DNA of 32,983 bases from contig NZ_QQNA01000316.1 of NCBI RefSeq assembly GCF_003346515.1, positions 1 through 32,983 of the forward strand, in the 5' to 3' direction. Below are positions 7,610 through 15,634 of this stretch, one piece after another. The DNA is from Streptomyces corynorhini (GTDB lineage: Bacteria; Actinomycetota; Actinomycetes; Streptomycetales; Streptomycetaceae). How positions within the stretch are numbered: the first letter of the stretch is position 1; the number at the start of each line of letters is the position of its first letter. The translations under genes and the position numbers were made by a program. The notes under the pieces were generated by a model, which searched no databases, was not told the origin of the DNA, and saw only the letters and a program-made list of their open reading frames with translations.

Positions 7610-9067
7610 TCACTCGTTCAGCGCCGCCTCCATCACCGCTCGCGCGATCGGCGCCGCGTCGCCGCCCCCGCTGATGTCCGCCCGGTCCGCCTCCGCGTCC
7701 TCCACGACCACCGCCACCGCCACGGCGGGCCGGCTCGAATCGCCCGCCTGCGCCCACGCGATGAACCAGGCGTACGGCGTACCGGAGTTGCCCACCCCGT
7801 GCTGCGCCGTCCCCGTCTTGCCGCCGACCGTCGCGCCGTCGATCGCCGCGTTGGTGCCCGTGCCGTCCTCGACGACGCCGATCATCATCTGCCGCAGCCG
7901 GTTCGCCGTCAGCGGGTTCATCGCCCGCCGGTAGGTCCGCTCGCCGGTACGGGTGAGGGTGTCGCCGTCCGAGGCCAGCGTCCGGTCCACCAGGAAGGGG
8001 TACTTCAGCTCCCCGCCGTTGGCGACGGCCGAGGCGACCATCGCCATCTGGAGCGGAGTGGCCCGGGTGTCGAACTGCCCGATCGACGACAGCGCCAACT
8101 GGTCGTCGCTCATCCGCGTGTCGAAGTTCGAGGCCGCCACCCCGGACGGGATCCTGATCCCCGCGTCGTTGAAGCCGAACTTCTCCGCCGACTTCACCAT
8201 CGCCGGGAGCCCCGTCTCCACCCCGAGCCCGGCCATCACCGTGTTGCACGACCATCTGATCGCGTACTCCAGCGACGCCCGGTCGCACCCCTCCGCCTCG
8301 TTGGGCAGCGTGGTGTCCGTCCCCGGCAGGACGTACGGCTCCGGGATGTCCGTGGGTGCCTCGACATCGGTGACCGTCCCGGCGTCCAGCGCGGCTGCCG
8401 CCGTCACGATCTTGAAGGCCGAGCCGGGCGGATAGGTCTGCCGGATGGCCCGGTTGAGCATCGGCTGCGCCGCCTCGTCGTTCAGCCCGGTCCAGGCGTC
8501 GGTGACCGCCGTACCCGTACCCGAGATCAGCCCGGGGTCGTAGGACGGGCTGCTCACCAGGGCCAGGATCCGGCCGCTGAACGGCTCGACCGCCACCACC
8601 GCGCCTCGCCGGCCGGCGAGCCCCTCGTACCCGGCGCGCTGCGGGGCCGCCTTGATGGTGGTGGCGACCTTGCCGCCGGGGCTGCGGCCCCGGGTGATGT
8701 CGTTCCAGAAGGGGAACGGGGCGAGCAGCGGGTCCGTACCGGACAGGACGGAGTCCTCGGCGTTCTCCAGCAGTGTCGTGCCGTACGTCTGCGAGGCGTA
8801 GCCGGTGACCGGCGCGTACAGCGGGCCCTGGAGGTAGGTGCGTTCGTAGCGCAGCTGCTGACCGGTGTCCCGGGAGCCGGTGACCGCCTTGCCGTCGACC
8901 AGGATCGGGCCGCGCGGCTGCGAGTAACGGGCCACCGTGTCGCGGCGGTTGCCCTGGTTGTGGTCGAGCGAGTCAGCGTCGAGCACCTGGATCCGCGCCG
9001 AGTTGACCAGCAGGGCGGCCAGCAGGAGGAGGAAGAAGACGGCCGTCCGCCGGATGTATCGCGTCAT
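7610..9067 (-). CDS. Class B penicillin-binding protein (PbpA-like transpeptidase)
   Basis: A 485-residue membrane-anchored transpeptidase that cross-links peptidoglycan outside the membrane. Residues 8-22 are a single N-terminal membrane anchor (AVFFLLLLAALLV). A short dimerisation region follows, then the transpeptidase domain with the serine motif S216-A-F-K219, S273-C-N275 and K417-T-G419. The length fits the short PbpA group of actinomycetes. Its ATG overlaps the stop of the SEDS gene by 4 bp (ATGA), so the two are translationally coupled and very likely form a glycosyltransferase/transpeptidase complex. Such pairs occur in several paralogous copies in Streptomyces; this one resembles SCO5301/SCO5302 by context, judged from memory. 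Confidence 0.94.
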   Translation of the reverse strand: MTRYIRRTAVFFLLLLAALLVNSARIQVLDADSLDHNQGNRRDTVARYSQPRGPILVDGKAVTGSRDTGQQLRYERTYLQGPLYAPVTGYASQTYGTTLLENAEDSVLSGTDPLLAPFPFWNDITRGRSPGGKVATTIKAAPQRAGYEGLAGRRGAVVAVEPFSGRILALVSSPSYDPGLISGTGTAVTDAWTGLNDEAAQPMLNRAIRQTYPPGSAFKIVTAAAALDAGTVTDVEAPTDIPEPYVLPGTDTTLPNEAEGCDRASLEYAIRWSCNTVMAGLGVETGLPAMVKSAEKFGFNDAGIRIPSGVAASNFDTRMSDDQLALSSIGQFDTRATPLQMAMVASAVANGGELKYPFLVDRTLASDGDTLTRTGERTYRRAMNPLTANRLRQMMIGVVEDGTGTNAAIDGATVGGKTGTAQHGVGNSGTPYAWFIAWAQAGDSSRPAVAVAVVVEDAEADRADISGGGDAAPIARAVMEAALNE

Positions 9068-10410
9068 CGCGGGTCCTCCCCCGGGCGCGGCCTGCGCGCC
9101 GAGTCGCTGAGCCGGATGAGCAGCGCCACCATCACCCAGTTGGTGACGACGGACGAGCCGCCCTGCGCGAGGAACGGCATCGCCATGCCGGTCAGCGGGA
9201 TCAGCCCCATCACCCCTCCCGCGATGACGAACACCTGGAGCCCCAGGATCGCGGAGAGACCGATCGCCAGCAGCCGGCCGAACGGATCGCGCAGCGAGAG
9301 CCCGGTACGGAAGCCGCGCGCGACGAGCAGCGCGTACAGCAGGAAGATCGCGGTCAGCCCGACCAGCCCCAGCTCCTCGCCCGCCGTCGCGAGGATGAAG
9401 TCCGACTTGGCGGCGAAGCCGATCAGGATCGACCGGCCGAGCCCCAGACCGGTCCCGAGCATCCCGCCTGCCGCGAACGCGAAGAGCGACTGGGCCAGCT
9501 GACCCGGCCCGCGTCCCGCCTCGATGGAGGCGAACGGGTTCAGCCAGTCCTCCACCCGGCTGTGTACGTGGGGTTCCAGCGAGCCGACGGCGAACGCGCC
9601 GACGGCCGCGAGCAGCAGCCCGACCGCGATCCAGCCGGTGCGGCCCGTCGCCACGTACAGCATGATCACGAAGAGTCCGAAGAAGAGCAGCGAGGTGCCC
9701 AGGTCCCGTTCGAGCACCAGGACGAGCACGCTGAGCGCCCAGATGGCGACGAGCGGGCCGAGCACCCGCCCCGTGGGCAGCTGGAGCCGCCGGAGCCTGC
9801 GTCCGGTGTGCGCGAGGGCGTTGCGGTTGGCGGCGAGGTACGCCGCGAAGAAGACCGCGAGCAGCACCTTGGCGAACTCGCCCGGCTGGATGGAGAATCC
9901 GCCGAACCTGATCCAGATCTTCGCGCCGTTCACGGCGGGGAAGAAGATCGGCACGATCAGCAGGACCAGCGCGGTGGCCACCGAGAGATAGGCGTACCGC
10001 TGGAGGACCCGGTGGTCGCGCAGGAACGCGACGACGGCGATGAACAGCGCGGCGCCCAGCGTCGACCAGATCAGCTGGGTGGGCGCTGCCCGGTCGTTCG
10101 GGGTCTCCAGGTCGAGCCGGTAGATCAGCACCAGGCCAAGGCCGTTGAGCAGGATCGCGATGGGCAGCAGCAGCGGATCCGCGTACGGGGCGCGCAGCCG
10201 TACCGCGATGTGCGCGAGGAGGGCCAGGGCCCCGAGACCGGCGCCGTAACCGGCCGCGTCCGGCGGCAGGGTGTGGTTCTTGCCGAGGCCGACGCTGATG
10301 TAGCCGAAGACGGAGACGAGGACGGCGCAGACGAGGAGCGAGAGTTCGACGCCGCGCCGCCTGCGCAGGCGTGGCGCGGGCGGGGGAGCGTCCGCCGTCG
10401 TTGCGGTCAT
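9064..10410 (-). CDS. SEDS-family peptidoglycan glycosyltransferase (FtsW/RodA-like)
   Basis: A 448-residue polytopic protein of the FtsW/RodA/SpoVE (SEDS) family, which polymerises lipid II in the cell membrane. About ten to twelve hydrophobic segments can be seen. The family signature near the C-terminus is complete: FVIAGGVMGLIPLTGMAMPFLAQGGSS is recognisable through GGVMGLIPLTG and LAQGGSS, and an earlier conserved region reads FGGFSIQPGEFAK. ATG 10410 is chosen over a TTG at 10419; neither has a clear ribosome site. It precedes and overlaps the class B PBP gene. A striking inverted repeat sits 15 bp before the start. Confidence 0.94.
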   Translation of the reverse strand: MTATTADAPPPAPRLRRRRGVELSLLVCAVLVSVFGYISVGLGKNHTLPPDAAGYGAGLGALALLAHIAVRLRAPYADPLLLPIAILLNGLGLVLIYRLDLETPNDRAAPTQLIWSTLGAALFIAVVAFLRDHRVLQRYAYLSVATALVLLIVPIFFPAVNGAKIWIRFGGFSIQPGEFAKVLLAVFFAAYLAANRNALAHTGRRLRRLQLPTGRVLGPLVAIWALSVLVLVLERDLGTSLLFFGLFVIMLYVATGRTGWIAVGLLLAAVGAFAVGSLEPHVHSRVEDWLNPFASIEAGRGPGQLAQSLFAFAAGGMLGTGLGLGRSILIGFAAKSDFILATAGEELGLVGLTAIFLLYALLVARGFRTGLSLRDPFGRLLAIGLSAILGLQVFVIAGGVMGLIPLTGMAMPFLAQGGSSVVTNWVMVALLIRLSDSARRPRPGEDPR

Positions 10411-10424
10411 GTCCGGCAACGTAG

Positions 10425-10484
10425 CAAGGCGGCATGCCTTATGTCCGCTTATGGGGGTGCGGGCGCGTAAGGCATGCCGCCTTG
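10425..10484. promoter_or_regulatory. Perfect 17-bp inverted repeat upstream of the SEDS-PBP operon
   Basis: CAAGGCGGCATGCCTTA (10425-10441) is repeated in inverted orientation at 10468-10484, with 26 bp between the arms. Each arm is itself a near-palindrome (AAGGC-N5-GCCTT), so the element could be two operator half-sites rather than a terminator. It lies 15 bp before the SEDS start, between it and the preceding SH3 gene. As RNA on the minus strand it would form a long hairpin in the 5' leader. No T run follows. Function is open: operator, leader structure or terminator of the SH3 gene. Confidence 0.7.
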
Positions 10485-10584
10485 TCGGGAGTGGCGCCTG
10501 TCAGGAGTGGCGTCCCGTCAGGTGCGGCGTCCCGTCGGGAGTGGCGTCCCGTCGGGAGCGGCGTCCCGTCGGGAGTGGTGGGGG
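10484..10584. repeat. 17-bp tandem repeat, six copies
   Basis: Six adjacent copies of a unit like GTCGGGAGTGGCGTCCC start at 10484, 10500, 10517, 10534, 10551 and 10568; the first copy is one base shorter and the last diverges at its end. The 17-bp period is not a multiple of three, so the stretch is non-coding. It fills the gap between the inverted repeat and the SH3 gene. Confidence 0.85.
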
Positions 10585-10611
10585 AGGGGCGTGGTCGGCG
10601 GAGGCGCGCGG

Positions 10612-11022
10612 TCAGCAGAGGTGGGGGACCGCGCCGATGCTGCGGATGTACTTGGCCGACGCCCAGGCCCAGCGGCCGTCCGCGAGGAGGTACCAGGTGC
10701 TGTTCCCCTCGACGTCGTCGGCGTTCACCCGGCAGAAGATCCGGACGATCTGGCCGTACTCGACCGAGCCGACGACACGGGCGCTGCGGTACGGCTTGTC
10801 GTGGAGCAGCAGTCCGGTCCTGGCCGTGACCTCGCCCAGGTAGTCGCCGGGCGCGGCCAGGACGGAGACGGCGGGCGCGGCGGCGGTTTCCGCGGTGCTG
10901 GCCGCCGCGGTGGTGGTGGGCGCCGCGCTCGCCGGGGCGACCGCGGTGAGGGCGAGCGCCGCGGCGGCGACGGTGGTGACGGCGAGGGTGGCGGCGGTAC
11001 GGCCGAGGGAACGCACGTGCAT
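10612..11022 (-). CDS. Secreted SH3-domain protein
   Basis: A 136-residue secreted protein. Residues 1-33 form a typical signal peptide (positively charged start, long alanine/leucine core, cleavage expected near APASAA). An alanine/threonine-rich linker follows, then one bacterial SH3 domain (TARTGLLLHDKPYRSARVVG, then GQIVRIFCRV and WYLLADGRWAWASAKYI). Two cysteines, C97 and the C-terminal C136, could form a disulphide. Such small SH3 proteins are common in Streptomyces and are thought to bind the cell wall. The ATG has AGGAG at the right distance. It sits between the sensor kinase and the SEDS-PBP genes on the same strand. Confidence 0.9.
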   Translation of the reverse strand: MHVRSLGRTAATLAVTTVAAAALALTAVAPASAAPTTTAAASTAETAAAPAVSVLAAPGDYLGEVTARTGLLLHDKPYRSARVVGSVEYGQIVRIFCRVNADDVEGNSTWYLLADGRWAWASAKYIRSIGAVPHLC

Positions 11023-11094
11023 GGTGACTCCTGTGTTCCTGGTGTGCCTGGGTGCCTGGAACCTGCGGCGCGGGGCGACGGGCCGTGCGACCGG

Positions 11095-11123
11095 CCGACC
11101 TCGCGTGGTTCACGCTAGGTCGG
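11095..11123 (-). terminator. Hairpin between the sensor kinase and SH3 genes
   Basis: CCGACCT (11095-11101) pairs with AGGTCGG (11117-11123), and inside it GCGTG pairs with CACGC with single-base bulges. It lies shortly after the kinase stop at 11144 and probably separates the two transcription units. Confidence 0.5.
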
Positions 11124-11143
11124 CTGCTCAAGGTCCGCACTTT

Positions 11144-12496
11144 TTACGGTGGGTGGGTCCCCGGCGGACGGCCGCCCGGTGACGGGCTGTCCGGTGACCG
11201 GCCGTCCGGTTCTCCGAGGCCCTGATCTGATGTGCCATCGGGTACGTACGCGGGCAGCGTCAGCCGCGCCAGCGCCCCGCCGTCCGGCGCGTCGCCGAAC
11301 ACCAGCCCGGCCCCGATCACCGCCGACTGGCCGACGGCGATGGTCAGCCCCAGCCCGTGCCCCTTGCCGCCGCCCTCCGTACGGAACCGCTGCGGCCCGT
11401 GCTCCAGCAGATACGCCGGATAGCCCGCGCCGTGATCGCGTACGGTCACGGTCGGCCCGTCCACGGTCAGCACCACGGGCGGGCCGCCGTGCCGGTGCGC
11501 GTTGGCGACGAGGTTGCCGAGCACCCGCTCCAGCCGCCGCCGGTCCGTCTCCACCGGGACGTCGCGCACGATCCGTACCTCGCACTGCGTGCCGGAGGCG
11601 CGCACCACCCCCGCGACCAGCGGCCCCAGCGGATGGACGGCGAGATCCACCTGCTCCGTACGGGCGTCGAGCCGTGAGATCTCCAGCAGGTCCTCGGTCA
11701 GCGTGCGCATCGTCCGCACCCGTTCGCGCACCATCTCGGTCGGCCGGCTCTCCGGCAGCAGTTCGGCGGCGGCCGAGAGCCCGGTCAGCGGGGTGCGCAG
11801 CTCGTGGGCCACGTCGGCGGTGAAGCGCTGCTCGCTCAGCAGCTTGTCCTGGAGCGTCGAGGCCATGGTGTCCAGCGCGGCGGCGACCGTGGCCACTTCG
11901 TCCTGCGGGCGCGAAGGGCCTTTCGCGCGGGGGTCGTTGACGCGCGCGTCCAGATCGCCCGCGCCGATCCGCCGGGCCACCCGCGCCGTCAGATGCAGCC
12001 GCCGGGTCACCCGGGTGACGGCGAAGGCGCCGACGAGGAGAGTGGCGCCGATGGCGAGCGCGGAGGAGCCGAGGATCGCCTGGTCCAGATTGGTGATGGT
12101 GTTCTGGCTGAGCGTGTAGTCGACGCGGGCGACGAGCGTCCTGCCGTCGGCGGGCCCGGCCGCCCACATGGTGGGCCGTCCGTCGAAGTCCGCGACCATC
12201 GTGCCGCGCCTGCCGCGCAGCGCGAGCGCGCGCAGCGGTTCCGGCAGCCCCGGGGCGTCCAGCCCGGCGAAGCGCGGGAGCGGCTCACCTGCCTCGTACG
12301 TCCGGGTGACCGAGGTCAGCCGGGAGAGTGCTTTCTCCCGCGCGGAATTGACGGTCTGACGGGTGACCGAGACATGGACGAGCGCGCCGAGCAGCGCGGC
12401 CAGCGCGCAGCACATCACCGTGATGAAGACGGCGGCCTTCCAGGTGAGGGTGGCGCTCCAGGCGGGCAGCCGGGGTCGCGTCGGCCGGGGCGTCAT
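11144..12496 (-). CDS. Sensor histidine kinase without a nearby response regulator
   Basis: A 450-residue membrane histidine kinase. Two membrane segments (about 20-43 and 143-163) enclose a roughly 100-residue extracellular sensor region. A HAMP linker (TRRLHLTARVARRIGAGDLDARV) follows, then the HisKA box with H231 (FTADVAHELRTPL), the N box (LGNLVANAHRHG), G1 (DHGAG, 354-358) and G2 (GKGHGLGL). All catalytic motifs are present. The ATG at 12496 overlaps the stop of the lipoprotein gene by 4 bp, so both are translated together. No response regulator lies on either side in this window, which is unusual; the layout recalls CseA/CseC of the sigma-E system but lacks CseB and SigE. Confidence 0.93.
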   Translation of the reverse strand: MTPRPTRPRLPAWSATLTWKAAVFITVMCCALAALLGALVHVSVTRQTVNSAREKALSRLTSVTRTYEAGEPLPRFAGLDAPGLPEPLRALALRGRRGTMVADFDGRPTMWAAGPADGRTLVARVDYTLSQNTITNLDQAILGSSALAIGATLLVGAFAVTRVTRRLHLTARVARRIGAGDLDARVNDPRAKGPSRPQDEVATVAAALDTMASTLQDKLLSEQRFTADVAHELRTPLTGLSAAAELLPESRPTEMVRERVRTMRTLTEDLLEISRLDARTEQVDLAVHPLGPLVAGVVRASGTQCEVRIVRDVPVETDRRRLERVLGNLVANAHRHGGPPVVLTVDGPTVTVRDHGAGYPAYLLEHGPQRFRTEGGGKGHGLGLTIAVGQSAVIGAGLVFGDAPDGGALARLTLPAYVPDGTSDQGLGEPDGRSPDSPSPGGRPPGTHPP

Positions 12497-13533
12497 GGGG
12501 GGCTCGCGTGGTCGGAGGCCGCGAGGAGGGCATGGTGGCCCACATGGCCCAGCGGGGACGGCCCGCCGGGGCCGGAAGGCGGGGAACCGGTGGTGCCCGG
12601 CCGCGACGGGCCCACCGCACCGGGCAGGTGCGACCCCACCGGGCCGGGGAGCGGAGACCTCACCGGGCCGGGGAACGACGGGCCCACTTGGCCGGGGAGC
12701 GACGGGCCCACCGCACCGGGCACGGGCGACCCCACCGGGCCGGGGAGCGGAGACCTCACCGGGCCGGGGAACGACGGGCCCACTTGGCCGGGGAGCGACG
12801 GGCCCACTTGGCCGGGGAGTGGTCCCCGCCGTACCCTCGGGCGCCCCGAGGGCGCCGGGGTCACGGCCGGGACGATCTCGTCCCGGGTGGGCAGCATCGT
12901 CCCCCGGCGGCCGTCCCAGGACCAGGCGGTCCGGTACTCGTAGCCGGGGATGCCCGCCGAGACCACCCGCAGAACCAGGTCTCTGCCCGCCAGTTCCGCG
13001 CCGACGATCTGGTCCGAGGTGGACATGATCCGGATCAGCGCGCCCTTCTCCGCCGTGTAGCAGCGGACGGCGAGCTGCTGATAGGGGAGTTCGATGCCGA
13101 TGATCAGCTCGTCGCGGCCGTTGCCGGTCAGATCGTGGTGGTACGCGCGCAGGACCGGGCACCCCGGGCCGCGCCGGGCCCCCTCCCCGCACTCGGCGAG
13201 CCGTGCGGCGGTCTCCCGGGGGAGCCCGTCGACGCCGGTCACGTCGTCGGGGTGGGCGGCGACCTCCGCCCGTACGACGGCGACCGGGCTCACCGTGTCG
13301 ATGTCGTCGTGGGCGACCTCGATGCCGGGAACGCGCTCGCGGGTGGACTCCCCGAAGTCGAGCGGCGGCGCCGAGATGGGCGGGAGACCGGGCCACAGGC
13401 GCACCGGCCCGATCGCGGTCGGCGTCGGGCCCGCGCTCCTGAGCCCGCTCTGCCCGGCGCACGCGGACAGGGCCAGGGCCAGCGCGGCGGTGGTGGCCAG
13501 CGCTGTTCCGGCTGCGACGCGGCGAGGGGGCAA
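12493..13533 (-). CDS. Lipoprotein with C-terminal proline-glycine repeat tail
   Basis: A 346-residue putative lipoprotein. The N-terminus has a signal sequence ending in the lipobox LSAC. A globular part of about 200 residues follows, including VVRAEVAAHPDD, YHHDLTGNGRDELIIGIEL and EYRTAWSWDGRRGTML. The middle resembles CseA-like lipoproteins that modulate a partner sensor kinase; this is a judgement from pattern. The last 110 residues consist of 8-residue units of the type PSLPGQVG, arranged in a 32-residue higher-order repeat that occurs twice. The start is TTG 13533 with AGGAG four bases upstream. Its 4-bp overlap with the kinase gene suggests it acts as a sensor accessory on the outer face of the membrane. 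Confidence 0.85.
   Translation of the reverse strand: MPPRRVAAGTALATTAALALALSACAGQSGLRSAGPTPTAIGPVRLWPGLPPISAPPLDFGESTRERVPGIEVAHDDIDTVSPVAVVRAEVAAHPDDVTGVDGLPRETAARLAECGEGARRGPGCPVLRAYHHDLTGNGRDELIIGIELPYQQLAVRCYTAEKGALIRIMSTSDQIVGAELAGRDLVLRVVSAGIPGYEYRTAWSWDGRRGTMLPTRDEIVPAVTPAPSGRPRVRRGPLPGQVGPSLPGQVGPSFPGPVRSPLPGPVGSPVPGAVGPSLPGQVGPSFPGPVRSPLPGPVGSHLPGAVGPSRPGTTGSPPSGPGGPSPLGHVGHHALLAASDHASPP
12607..12825. repeat. 24-bp units in a 96-bp higher-order tandem repeat (coding)
   Basis: Inside the lipoprotein gene, 24-bp units (8 residues each) are arrayed about nine times. A block of four units (96 bp) is repeated almost exactly: the stretch CGACCCCACC at 12631 recurs at 12727. Unit gain or loss would keep the reading frame and change tail length. 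Confidence 0.85.
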
Positions 13534-13613
13534 GACGCTCCTGGAACGAACGATCGAACGATCTAGGTAGGTCTGTCACTTTATGGCGAGAAAGATGCTT
13601 TAAGTCGCATTTC

Positions 13614-13800
13614 ATGGCCGGTGGGCGTCCGGCCACCCCGGCGGCGGCTCATCCGCTGCCCGGTCCCGCTGTCCGGCCTCGCTGCCCGGTCCCGCTGTCC
13701 GGTCCTGCCGCCCGGTCCCGCTGCCCTGTCCCGCCGCCCGGTCCCGCTGCCCTCCCGTCGCCCGGGGCCGCTGCCCTCCCGTCGCCCGGGGCCGCGCCCA
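13614..13800. repeat. Low-complexity C/G-rich repeat region
   Basis: Degenerate units like CGGTCCCGCTGCC and CTCCCGTCGCCCGGGGC follow each other through the gap between the lipoprotein start and the NERD-fold gene. Frames through it are open on both strands only because of the base composition; I see no gene in it. Confidence 0.75.
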
Positions 13801-13856
13801 CGCTGTCTTGCCCGGCGCCCCGGAGGCTGTTCCCATGGTCATGGGGGTGAGACGCC

Positions 13857-14741
13857 ATGACCCGATTACGCGTCACGCCGGGCGGCCGGGGCGGTCCCGG
13901 CCGGTTGCTCGTCACCCGGCGGGACGGGACGACCGTCGCCTGGTACGACAGGGACGCCGGCCGGATCAGCCTGTTCCCCGGGGCCGGGCGCGACGAGGTG
14001 CTGGCCGCGCTGGCGCCGTACCTGACCGGCCAGGTGTCCGTCGGGCCGCCGCCCGTGCCGACGCCCGCCGACCTCGACCGGCTCTCCCTCCACCCGGACG
14101 ACGACCTGGCCCCCAACCGGCCGGGCGAGGCGCTCCACGGCGCGCTGGACGCGGCGCCGGACCCGGGCGGCGGGCCGGGGGAGCGGTGGCGACGGCGGCT
14201 GCGCGAGGCCGCCGTGCGCGCGGAGCTGGCCGCGCAGCGCGACGTGGGCGAGCGGCTCGACCGGCTGGACGGCGCCGGCTGGCGCGTCCTGCACGCGATC
14301 CCGCTGCCCGGCGCCGCGCCCTCGCACGTCGACCATCTGGCGATCGGTCCTGCGGGCGTGCTGGCGGTACGTACCGTCGCCGCCCGCGACCGGCGCGTCC
14401 GGATCGCGGGCCCGCTGCTGCGGGTGGGCCGCGCCGCGCCCCTGCCGCAACTGCGCTGGGCGTGGCACGCCGCCGAGTGCGCCGCGCTCGCGCTGGCGAC
14501 CGCCGTGCGCCCCGTACTGGCCGTGGCCGAGCCCCGGACGCTGGACGGCGGCCCCGGAGGCGACGTGGCGGACGTCCGGGTGCTGCGCGACACGGGGATC
14601 CCGGCGCTGGCGTCGCTGGGCGGCGTACTGAAACCGGCGGACATCGAGGCGCTGTACGCCACCGCCCGCGACCGCCGCACCTGGCTCAGCCGGCCCCCGG
14701 CGACGGCCGGGGCAGGCGGCCCGCCCGGTCCCGCTCGGTGA
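13857..14741 (+). CDS. NERD-fold protein with degenerate nuclease site
   Basis: A 294-residue protein with a NERD (nuclease-related) domain at about 115-230: RAELAAQRDVGERLDRL, GWRVLHAIPL, then HVDHLAIGPAGVLAVRT. In active NERD domains an aspartate (here D159) is followed by a strand ending in E-T-K or E-L-K. Here the corresponding positions are R172 and V174, so the metal-binding E and K are gone and nuclease activity is unlikely. The N-terminal 60 residues (LLVTRRDGTTVAWYDRDAGRISLF) are a separate small domain. ATG 13857 has GGGGGTGAG upstream. The 3' end overlaps the convergent LigD-polymerase gene by 56 bp. A structural or DNA-binding role near the end-joining genes is possible but unproven. 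Confidence 0.8.
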   Translation: MTRLRVTPGGRGGPGRLLVTRRDGTTVAWYDRDAGRISLFPGAGRDEVLAALAPYLTGQVSVGPPPVPTPADLDRLSLHPDDDLAPNRPGEALHGALDAAPDPGGGPGERWRRRLREAAVRAELAAQRDVGERLDRLDGAGWRVLHAIPLPGAAPSHVDHLAIGPAGVLAVRTVAARDRRVRIAGPLLRVGRAAPLPQLRWAWHAAECAALALATAVRPVLAVAEPRTLDGGPGGDVADVRVLRDTGIPALASLGGVLKPADIEALYATARDRRTWLSRPPATAGAGGPPGPAR

Positions 14742-15591
14742 GCGGGGCGAGGAGGTCCCCGTACCGCTCCAGCCGTCCCGCGAGGTCGTCCAGCCGGAAG
14801 ACCAGCTGTCCGGGAGCGTCGCAGCGCTCGATCTCGTCCCAGGTCACGGGCGTCGACACGGTCGGCTCCCGCTGGGCACGCACGGTGTAGGGGGCGGCCG
14901 TCGTCTTCGCCGCCGCGTTCTGGCTGTGGTCGACGAAGACCTTCCCCGGCCGCAGCGCCCGCGCCATCCGGTGCACCACCAGCTCCGGCAGCGCGGCCTC
15001 GGCCTCGACGGCCAGCTCGCGGGCGTACGCGGAGACCTCGGCTGCGGGCGCGGGGAGCAGCGGTACGAGGACGTGCAGCCCCTTGGCGCCTGAGGTCTTC
15101 ACGTACGCGTCCAGCCCGTCCGCGCCCAGCCGCCCGCGCAGCCAGCGCGCCACCGCGCAGCACTCGACGGCGCCGGCGGGCGCCCCGGGGTCCAGGTCGA
15201 AGACCAGCCGGTCGGCGTGGCCGGGCGCCTCGGCCCGCCACTGGTGCGTATGGAACTCCACGACCAGGTTGGCCGCCCACATCAGCGACGCCAGATCCGC
15301 CACGACCACCTGCCGGCCGGTGTCGGCCGACTTTCTGGGCACGTCGGCGATCCGTACCCAGTCGGGGGTGCCCGGCGGCGGGTTCTTGGTGAAGAAGCGC
15401 TGGCCGTCGGGGCCGTCGGGATAGCGCAGGAAGGAGACGGGCCGGTCGGCGAGATGGGCCAGCAGAGGGGCGGCCGTACGGGCGTAATAGTGCAGGACCT
15501 CGCCCTTGGTGGTGCCGGTGGCGGCGTACAGGACCTTGTCCAGGTTGCTGAGCGCCAGGCTCCGCCCCTCCACCTCCGTGATAGGCGTCAT
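14686..15591 (-). CDS. ligD-pol: LigD-type polymerase/primase domain protein (NHEJ)
   Basis: A 301-residue stand-alone LigD polymerase domain of the archaeo-eukaryotic primase fold, which fills gaps and adds nucleotides at broken DNA ends during non-homologous end joining. Catalytic features: LVFDLDPG with D132 and D134, the nucleotide-binding S-G-A-K-G-L-H motif at 167-173, and the third metal aspartate D222 in VFVDHSQN. No ligase or phosphoesterase domain is attached, so a separate ATP-dependent ligase is needed. The start at 15591 gives the family's usual N-terminus (ITEVEGRSLALSNLDKVLY). It diverges from Ku with only 43 bp between the start codons, consistent with joint regulation. Confidence 0.93.
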   Translation of the reverse strand: MTPITEVEGRSLALSNLDKVLYAATGTTKGEVLHYYARTAAPLLAHLADRPVSFLRYPDGPDGQRFFTKNPPPGTPDWVRIADVPRKSADTGRQVVVADLASLMWAANLVVEFHTHQWRAEAPGHADRLVFDLDPGAPAGAVECCAVARWLRGRLGADGLDAYVKTSGAKGLHVLVPLLPAPAAEVSAYARELAVEAEAALPELVVHRMARALRPGKVFVDHSQNAAAKTTAAPYTVRAQREPTVSTPVTWDEIERCDAPGQLVFRLDDLAGRLERYGDLLAPLTERDRAGRLPRPSPGAG

Positions 15592-15634
15592 ACGATGAGA
15601 ATCGCACCGATACCGGAAGAAGGCGGGATGAACT

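Noticed and set aside
10484..10584. Tandem repeats considered as a CRISPR array
   Set aside because: Units are directly adjacent 17-mers without spacers, and there are no cas genes.
12607..12825. Regular repeats considered as CRISPR
   Set aside because: Units are 24 bp, contiguous and in frame within the lipoprotein gene.
13614..13850. Plus-strand 78-residue open frame in the repeat region
   Set aside because: Product is a monotonous P/A/R/S repeat from low-complexity DNA, without a convincing ribosome site.
12493..13856. Search for a response regulator next to the sensor kinase
   Set aside because: No receiver domain or winged-helix sequence was found in any frame between the kinase, lipoprotein and NERD genes.
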